The notes beneath the pieces are model-generated. The model saw only the letters and a list, made by a program, of their open reading frames with translations. It was not told the origin of the DNA and made no database searches. A DNA stretch of 64,000 nt from Pyxicephalus adspersus (taxonomy: Eukaryota; Chordata; Amphibia; Anura; Pyxicephalidae), in assembly GCF_032062135.1 (NCBI RefSeq), contig NC_092861.1, positions 116,225,554-116,289,553 on the forward strand. Direction: 5' to 3'. The translations under genes were made by a program, and so were the position numbers. This document shows, one piece after another, positions 52,001-61,000 of the stretch; position 1 is the first letter of the stretch; each line of letters opens with the position of its first letter.

Positions 52001-55000
52001 CTCTAGAATGGTCTTCCTCATCCTATTCCGCTTGCTCCTACTTTCTGTTCATTTAAAAGAGCACCCAAAACCCATTTCTCAAACAACCTGTCTTCTTCTG
52101 TCTCTTAAAATCCTCACTACTTCACACCATTCCATATCTCCCCTCCTAGATTGTAAGCTCTTCTGGGTAGGGTCCTCGTCTCCTGTGTCACTGTCTGTCA
52201 TTTGCTACCCCTATTTAATGTACAGCCTAATATGTTGGCGCTATATATAAATCCTGTTTATTAATAATAATAATAATAATAATACTCTTGCGTTGTATTA
52301 TTTTTATGTTAAACTGGTTTACAGTACATGGTTCTATTTGTACTTTTGTACTTTGTATTATGTTTGGTCTGTTAGTTTGTAAAACCTTTCAATAAATAGA
52401 TTAAACAATAATGGCAGTGAGCTTCTTGTTTTGCACACAGCAAATAAAACCTAATAATATATGGCTGTCCAATGGTTTGATATAAAAAACAGTACTAATG
52501 TACTTTTTTCCAGCCATTGATGTGATAAATAAGCTTGTAAGGACTGCAGTGATTCACTAATCAATTACAGATGATAAGCAAGGGGAATGCCAGTATAAAA
52601 TAATAGGCTATAAATTGACAGTACCATACTATTATGCATACTGTAAGGACATACTTAAATACAAAAAATTGTGATTGTGGAATGATAATGATGTCAATAT
52701 CATATAGTCAGTCAAAATCTAGATTTGCCTAAGAACACATTTATTTATTTATCTAAATAATTTATCATCATCTCCTTTTGTTACAGTTAAACTCTTTCCC
52801 AGGTCATATCAATGTACTCCACAAATTACAAAAATAATTACATTTAGCTTTTTATTACTACTACTTTTTCTATAATGTATTTTTAAAGAATGAAACACAC
52901 TCAAAAGCTTAAAATATTATATAAAATGTTATAATAATACAAAAATGTAATTATATTTTGAACAGTATATGACACACTGTAAATAGATTTGTTTTGTAAA
53001 TTAGGCCAGAGCTATGCAAATTATCTTCCTTTTTTTTAACAATAGTTGCTACATGCGACTGCAATGTTTGCCTATTGTTTGAAAAAGCAACTTAAAGGCT
53101 AAACCCACCAAAAGTATTAACTTTTTAATGCACAACTATACTAACTTGAAAAAGGGTAAAGTGCAGCGAGCCATCCAGCAGCAATGAAGCTGTTTTCTCA
53201 TAAAACAGAAAATCCGCACAGGTCCATGTGGAATATGCTTGCTTTTCATTGTGTCAATTAGCTGAGGGCTGTTTCACATGTATTCAGGGCAAATTGTTTT
53301 ATAATCTAATATAAATACAGCAAAATTCACCCACCCAATATTAAACAAGATGGAAAGGCAAAATAAAAAAATATCTATTGTATGCTAAGAATGAGTAGGA
53401 ATTCAAAGTATTAGGAGCTGAGAAAAAGAAATAAAGGAAATAATCTAAACAAATGAAAAAATATATATATAACAGTAATCTACACATGCTTAACAAAACC
53501 ATTCTTTGTTTGTTCTAAAAAGAAGACAACTGCCTAGGGCAGGCATGAGCAAACTACGGCCGGCGGGCTGTATACGGCCCAATATGGTGGTTTCTCTGGC
53601 CCTTTGGGTTTTCCGCGGCTCTGGCCAGTGCCACCCCGAGCAGGGTCAGGAGAAGGACCCAGCTGGGGGGGGGCGCACAGGCTAGAGCCGTGGAACACGT
53701 CCCGGCTCGTGAAGGTGGGTGGGCTGTGCTCCTGCACATAGTCCACCCACTCTCCCATCGCAAGCTCAGAGCCTGAGATGGAGAGTGGGCGGTCTGTCGC
53801 TGCACATAACCCGCCCACTCCCCCACCACAGGCCCAGATAGTAGCTGGTATAACCCGGCCCACGCTCCCATTGGACCGGACCCTCTTTCAAATTTTATTA
53901 TGTGGCCCCTGACTAAAAAAGTTTGCCCACCCCTGGCCTAGGGTAACATATTTAGCTTCAACCTCAGTAACAAGGCCTGCTTTATCAGGGTATCTCCTCC
54001 TCATTTATTAAACACTGGATGAAAATTAAGAAAAAAAAAACCTTCAGGAAGGAAAAAAGTTAAAAAATATACTTACCCTTGCCTAGCTTTCTCCCATACC
54101 ATCTTGGCCTGATCACCAGAACAGAAAGTGCGGAGGAAAACATCCAGAGGTTGGAACTGGAGTTGTGCGACTTGGACTCGAGTCCGACCCAAGTCGCCTA
54201 ATGAACGACTTGCAACTCGACTTGGGGATTTTCCCCAGCCACTGGCAACTTGACTGGCGACTTGCTTTCTCTGCTGACAGCTTAAGGGGGAAGGGAGGGA
54301 GGCAGGTAGGCTTCTATAACACAGCTTCCCTCCCCCCCCTTCAACTGTCAGAGGAGAAAACTTAGAATGCAAGAAAGGTGGGGAGAAAGGCAGTGAGTCT
54401 TTGTAACACCGCCTTTCCCCTCACCTTTCTTGCATTGTAAGTTTCTCCTCTGACAGCTGAAAGGAGGTAGGAGGAAGGCTATGTTACAGAAGCTGCCCTG
54501 CTTTTCTCCCTTCCCCCTTCAGCTGTAAAAGGAGAAAGCTGTGGACTTAGAATGCGAGCCTGTGCTCAAGAACAAGATCAGAGCTCTGTTTCTATTTGGG
54601 GACAAATGGGGATAAATAAAGTGACTTGACTTAGAATTCTTGGTGACTTGAGACCTGACTTGGTGTCAGTGACTTGGGACTCGACTTGGACTTGATGGGT
54701 GACCAACCTCTGGGAATATCCCCCCAAAAAAATCAGTCCTTAAAACAAACAAAAAACTTATTGTGCTCCTTACCCATCCTCATCTTACACAAAATCAGAA
54801 AATGTTTTGCCAGGAGTTCCAGTAAAACAAACACAAATTTTTGCACAGTATATTTGAAAATGTTATTCTTTTTACAGAATGATCAGTACTCTTATATACG
54901 GAGTACATATTACAGGCCAGTAAAATGTAAGATCATCAATCACATTTCAGGCACCACCTCAATAAAGCATAGTGCCAGAATTCCTAACTCTTACTTACCC

Positions 55001-58000
55001 TGCACCATGAATTACTAATCCGATGAAGAAAACAATGGATAGGTTGTGAGTATACCAGAAAACTTCGTAGAATGACCTTTTTATGGTCTCTGTGGATGAG
55101 GTTATAATTAACACAAGAGACAATGTGATTATAAAGCCAGTGATTCCAGCCAGTGTGACAATTGTTTCTTTTGTTATGTTCTAGAATACAATAAAAAAAA
55201 CATTATTATGATATGGGCAAGATATACAGAGTGCAAATATGCATTAACTAAAAGCTAAAGGCAAACAAAACAAAAAGCCATTCTAGTTCAAGTTCTTAAG
55301 CTTTTTGCAATAGTTTTGGAAACTTCCAGCTATATATTTCAAAAACTGGCTACGGGTAATAGTTAAAAAAATGAACTTCAGAATTTTGCAGCAAATACAT
55401 TCCCTAAAAGGGCCATGAGGCTGAATAAAATGAAAATACAAGATTAAACTTTTAGAACATTTTGGGTTTTTGAACTTTATGAAAGTCAGTTTAAAACAAC
55501 TTACTGTGTCATATCTTCTGATTGGATTTAAAAAACTCTCATTAGGTTTATTGCCAATATATGATAGTGCATTATATAGTCCTCCAGCATCCAATAACTG
55601 ACTCTTATGGTATCGTTCTAAATTAATCACATGGGCTCCAATATGAATAGCTAAAGAAATACATTTTGATAGAAGTGTTACAAATTCAAAAGAAAAAAAC
55701 TGGATGATTGCAAAGCTTTACAGAAAGAAATTCCCAGAATTCCCAGATTCCAAAGTCTGTGGGCAGTATACAGCCAAATGTAAAGAAATATACAATTGAA
55801 TAATGAAATGTTGTTCGTCATTTTAAATCAAGCAGTAAATTCAGATACTGATGCCTACTTTTTATTTTAAAATTCATACATTGGTTCAACCTGTTATTTT
55901 CTGTCCTGGCAGGTTTCAGGAATACTATTAAGTTTAAAAAGGATGCTTGCATCTTGTCATTATATATATTTAGCACTAGAAGTCTATAATGGACTCTCAC
56001 AGCATGGTCTACTTACAGAGCCATCAACAATTTTAAAAGGTTACCTTCTAGGCAAAGTTAAAATTAAAAGTCACCAAATGTACAGTGTCTGAGTTTTTTT
56101 CTCTTTCTGGAAGAAGGATTTCTGGTTTTATCTATATTATCTATATTATTTTTGGCTTTCACATTACAAACCTGCTCTTTAATATAATACCTGTTGGTAA
56201 GGCTTTTGGGGGTGAGGGGTGACCAGGGAGCAAGAAGAGTTATGATTTAGGCTTTGATTTGCAGTGAACTGTATTATATTTATATCATAATATATTTGTA
56301 TTGTACTTTGCATGCACATAAGCTTTAGTTGGCACAGAAATACTATATCCAGGTTGCCTTTAATTCCTGGGATTCCTGGTGTAAATACTCATATATATAT
56401 ATATATATATATATATTTATTTATTTTCTTCTTTTTTTTCATACAGCATAGTGTAAGGATTTTTTCTATATGCACTTTAGCCTCGAGCATTCACATTTCA
56501 TTGCTTGGCTAGCCCATCACAAACATGACACAATAGAGCCACCACACAGGTTGAACTTAATTATATGATAGGTTGGGTAAGTTCAGATATCACAATTGCT
56601 ATGTGTTTGAACATCTATGCCTGCTATCCAAAAGCTCCATACCAATTTCTTCCCGCACTTGCTCTTTGCTTTAGTAAATTAGGCCCAGTGTCTGAAGAGA
56701 ACTAATAGTAATAAATCCAGGCAAGTGTGAAAATGAAAAATGTTTGTGTTCTCCTTCTTTATTAATGGGATGCTGACAGCATAGCTTCATTATTGTAGAA
56801 AGATGTGTGAAGATTAAAAGCCAGAATAAGCACAGATCCCTTGAGTGGGGGTTTTAGTTCGGCTCTTGATTACAGATAACAGTGTTGTGTATTCCTCTTT
56901 GAAAATGCACTGGCTCTAACAGGCCCTAATTACATCCTTTCCAATTTTAGCAATTAAATCTTGCATTTGAAGTAGTTGAGAACCAATGAGAAATTAAAGG
57001 TTAGCACATAAACATAGATCTAAATGCACTTCTTTCAAGGTTGCTCACCTCTATTAGAAAAACCTGTTATTGACACAGCAAGATAATGGCAGATGCTAAT
57101 AAAGTATATTTTAAACGCAGAAGAAGCCAATTAAGTGAAACAATGCTTGAAAGGCATCAGTGGATACTTTTTGCAGGATATGACTATTTTAAGATCTGGA
57201 ATACTCCAAGAAATGTACTGGTTAACTACTCCATGTGAACTAAAGTATTCATCCCCTACAATTTTATTTGACAAACCATAGATAAGTTGCAAGGTGTTAT
57301 GTAGTAGGGATTAAAACTGATTCCATAAATCTCTGTAATCTCTTTTTAATGTAGCGTCACAGATGTTATAGGAGCTTTATTCAATAAATAAATTGTTTAC
57401 TTTAAAGTTTTACTTATGTTTCCTTGTGAATGTAATAAAGTCTTCTCCTATAGGTTGTAGACAAACAATTGTGTTAATTAACAAAAAGTATACCTGCCTT
57501 AAAACTTGAATAGAGTCCTTGACAGACCCAAGAGTATTGAAAAGAGATAAGATAGGATATAAGTTTCTGCTCCTACACTATTTTCCCCAGGGAATCACAC
57601 AATGGCTCCAATGACTACTATCTGCCAATAGAATAGGAACTCTCGTAGCAACCACTGTGAGACATTCTACACTGAAAAGGATACTGCCGGTACTTGAGTT
57701 GAAGAGTTGAAGAAAAAAGAGAAGGTAAGAAAACTGTATATATTGGATCTTAACTTTAACTGTTCTAACTTTTTTGTTTTACAGAAGTATCATTCCAATT
57801 TAAAGGCAGTTCAAACCATGCTGTAGTTGCCAATTTAGGATTTACCAGATTGTGAGAACAACTCTTTATTTCTTTGTTCTTGGCTTGGTTTACTTCCTGT
57901 GCCTGCTTGTCCTGATTTAGCTTGAACTGTGAATTAAAGACAAACTTTTTTTTTTAATAGAGTACAAAAGAGTAGGACCCTTGTTTGGACATTGAGTAGT

Positions 58001-61000
58001 TTCTGTAACCATTGGTAATAAACTTTAGTGCTAACTCTATGATTCTGTCTGATCATTTAATATCAATGCCTGGTTGGTTTTGATTTTTGTTTTTATACAA
58101 TTTATTATACACTTTTGTTTTACTTTACACTGCCTTACCACAAATAAGTTTCTGCACAAACCCTTTGGGCTATAGCCACCATGCCCAGCCTCTAAAATTC
58201 CACCCAATATTCTAATGGGGGCATCTAAGTACCAAACCACATGCGTATGGCATACTTATAAATTGGCTGCTATAGATCAGTTACAGTGCAACAGCAGTAA
58301 CAAAGCATAACATAACAATCATAACAATGGATCCCATGCTTCCCTTTCACAGGAACTTGTGACAGGATTCAGGTTCTCTGAATTTCAGTGGGTGAGCTGC
58401 CCTAAGTAAGTGAGCCACTAAATATACTACCTACTGAAATTTACCCACCTAACTGAAGATCCTTTTGTGCAATGAATTCTCTTAGCAGGACTGCCGACAA
58501 CATAGGAAATTTTCAGATTGTCTGCAAACTCATTTTTCATCAAGCTTCACAAATTTGAATAAATTTTAAAATAATAAGTAAATAAATGATTCCAATAACA
58601 CCAAATTTTCTAAAGTTAGCATATAAAGGAGTGCTGCAAAATAGAGGAAACCTGCATTTGGGCAATGGAAGGTTTGAAAAATTACAGAGCCAGTATTACC
58701 ATCATTTGTTAATGATTTCTTCAATTCAACAAGGTATTACCCAATAACAATATATGGCGGCCTATGTGTGGCATTCCTTATTTTAAAGTGAAATAATGTC
58801 CACCTTTATTGAGGTAAACAATACCAGCAATTTGTGTAATGTACTTATTGTCTTCCACCATTATTGCTCGACATCAATACCTACGTGTTGTCTTCAATGG
58901 TTTATAATCCCTAGGCACAATGTGATGTCCCAATCTAATGTATTTTTTTACATCAGTACATAGACATTCTCACTTTTGATATATAACTATATACATCTAT
59001 GCATTCAGCAAACATTTTGTGAAACCTAATAGTTTGTTAAATCTAATATGATTATAAACTTTTCCAGAGCTATCAGCTGGTAATGTCTGTCTCAGTCTGA
59101 AAGAGCCATTGCCTGCAACAATAACATTAAAGGTCATATTGTCCAAATACGTAAAAACATTTTTTCTGGCACTTACAAAGATTATGAATAAATGTAATAA
59201 ACAATATAAAAGCTAAATTACCTGAATGAAGGGCAATCATATATCCAATAAGTCGGTGAAATGTAATGTTTTTGTCAAGCAGTCTTCTCATATTTCCACT
59301 GCAGCACTAAAGAAAAACAAAAATACTATAAACATAGAAAACATTTGCTATAGCGGGGCATATCATGGAACATATAAAACATATGTTGTTACACAGCAAA
59401 GCATAGTAATTTCTGTTTTATTTAACTTACCATGCTTCCTCTCAGTAAGGAAACAAAATTTCGACTAACTGGAATCAAAATCAGCATGCAGTTAAAGTTT
59501 AGACACATCGCAGAAGCTCTTGCCCAAGCCAAAGAGGACTGTGAAGAAATATTCAAGATTTTTCAGTTAATACATCATGTATTTCATACTTGCCACGATT
59601 TGAGAATTTCAGTCTTCAAATAAGTATACACTTCCACCTACAATTCCTTGACTGTACGAAAATGTGACAAGATGGCTATTAATTATGTATACACATTCAT
59701 GTAAAAGAAAAATGTTTTTCTTTATGTACTTTATTATAATATTGTACTCTGATTTTAAGTATAGTGCTATGAAGACAAGACATTGTTAAAAGTGCAGAAT
59801 TGTTTTTTTCTTTCATTGGTCCTGATTTATTAAAGCTCTCCAAGGCTGGAGAGGATAAACTTTCACCTGTAAAGCTGGGTGATCAAGCAAACCTGGAATG
59901 GATCTAGTCCAGGATTCAAAACATTTGCTAGCAAATAACTTTGAAGAAATCTATTCCAGGTTTGCTGGATTACCCATCTTCACTGATGAAAGTGTATCCT
60001 CTCCAACTTTGCAAAGCTTTAATAAATCAGACCCAATACTGCTACTTAGCTAAAGCTTATTATGTATATTGATATACTTCCTTTTATATACCCCAGGTTC
60101 ATAAAGGATCTGAACATTCGTTTTACTTCCCACTAACAGCTATCTGTCCTTACCCCTCCTACTTGATTTGTAAGCTTTTCTGTGCTCTGGCAGGGTGCAC
60201 TATTTTAAGATTATCCGCCTGACCTGATGTGAGGACTCTTGTGGATGCATCTATGGGGATGCATCCTATTACATGCAGATGTTAAGCTATTTTTGCAGTA
60301 AGAAGGACATTTGTAAATTACTTTGCAAAAGTAGGTAAATATCATGGCTTGGGGAAATGGGCAAATAATTCATTTAACACAATCTCTCATGAAGAATCTA
60401 TGGAATTGATTTACTAAAGAAATAAAGGCTGCTCACAATATTATTTTTGCTCATTTGATGTAAAAAGCCAGATCTTAACAATGCTCAATAGCTGAATAAG
60501 ATTTTTTTTTTTGCATATGCACTTAGAAAAACAAATGTATTAACTGTAGAAAACAGCCCCTACCCCTTTGGTATTCAACCCAACTTTCTATTTTATGATT
60601 ACAAAATCTAAACCGTTATTTGTTATTGTCTATGTTCCATGGTCTCTGATCACCTTATTCAAATGAAATATCACACTTTAATAAGTCACTGTTTGAATTG
60701 AAGACACTGAATTTGTATTTGTCAGGTGATGATGTTCTATACAAGCTGGAGAATGTCTGCACTATAGTCCCCTACAGTCTCTTATATAAGACAGCAGCTG
60801 GCGCAGAGGGGCATATAACAAGCATGCCTAGGCAAGACCCAGGGGAGTGAGTTACCAGCAGAGAGTAGAATGCAAGCACACAGCAGTGGCTTATTACAAT
60901 TCTTTGCTTACAGGGTGTCATGCTTATTAGGCACATCAAACAAAACTAAAAAAAATTAATAACCTCATTTTGTTGTTCTGAATAAGAATGGTAACTATAT

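Noticed and set aside
53534..53871. Two overlapping frames of 105-109 codons
   Set aside because: They coincide with the hAT MITE at 53540-53935, a non-coding element.
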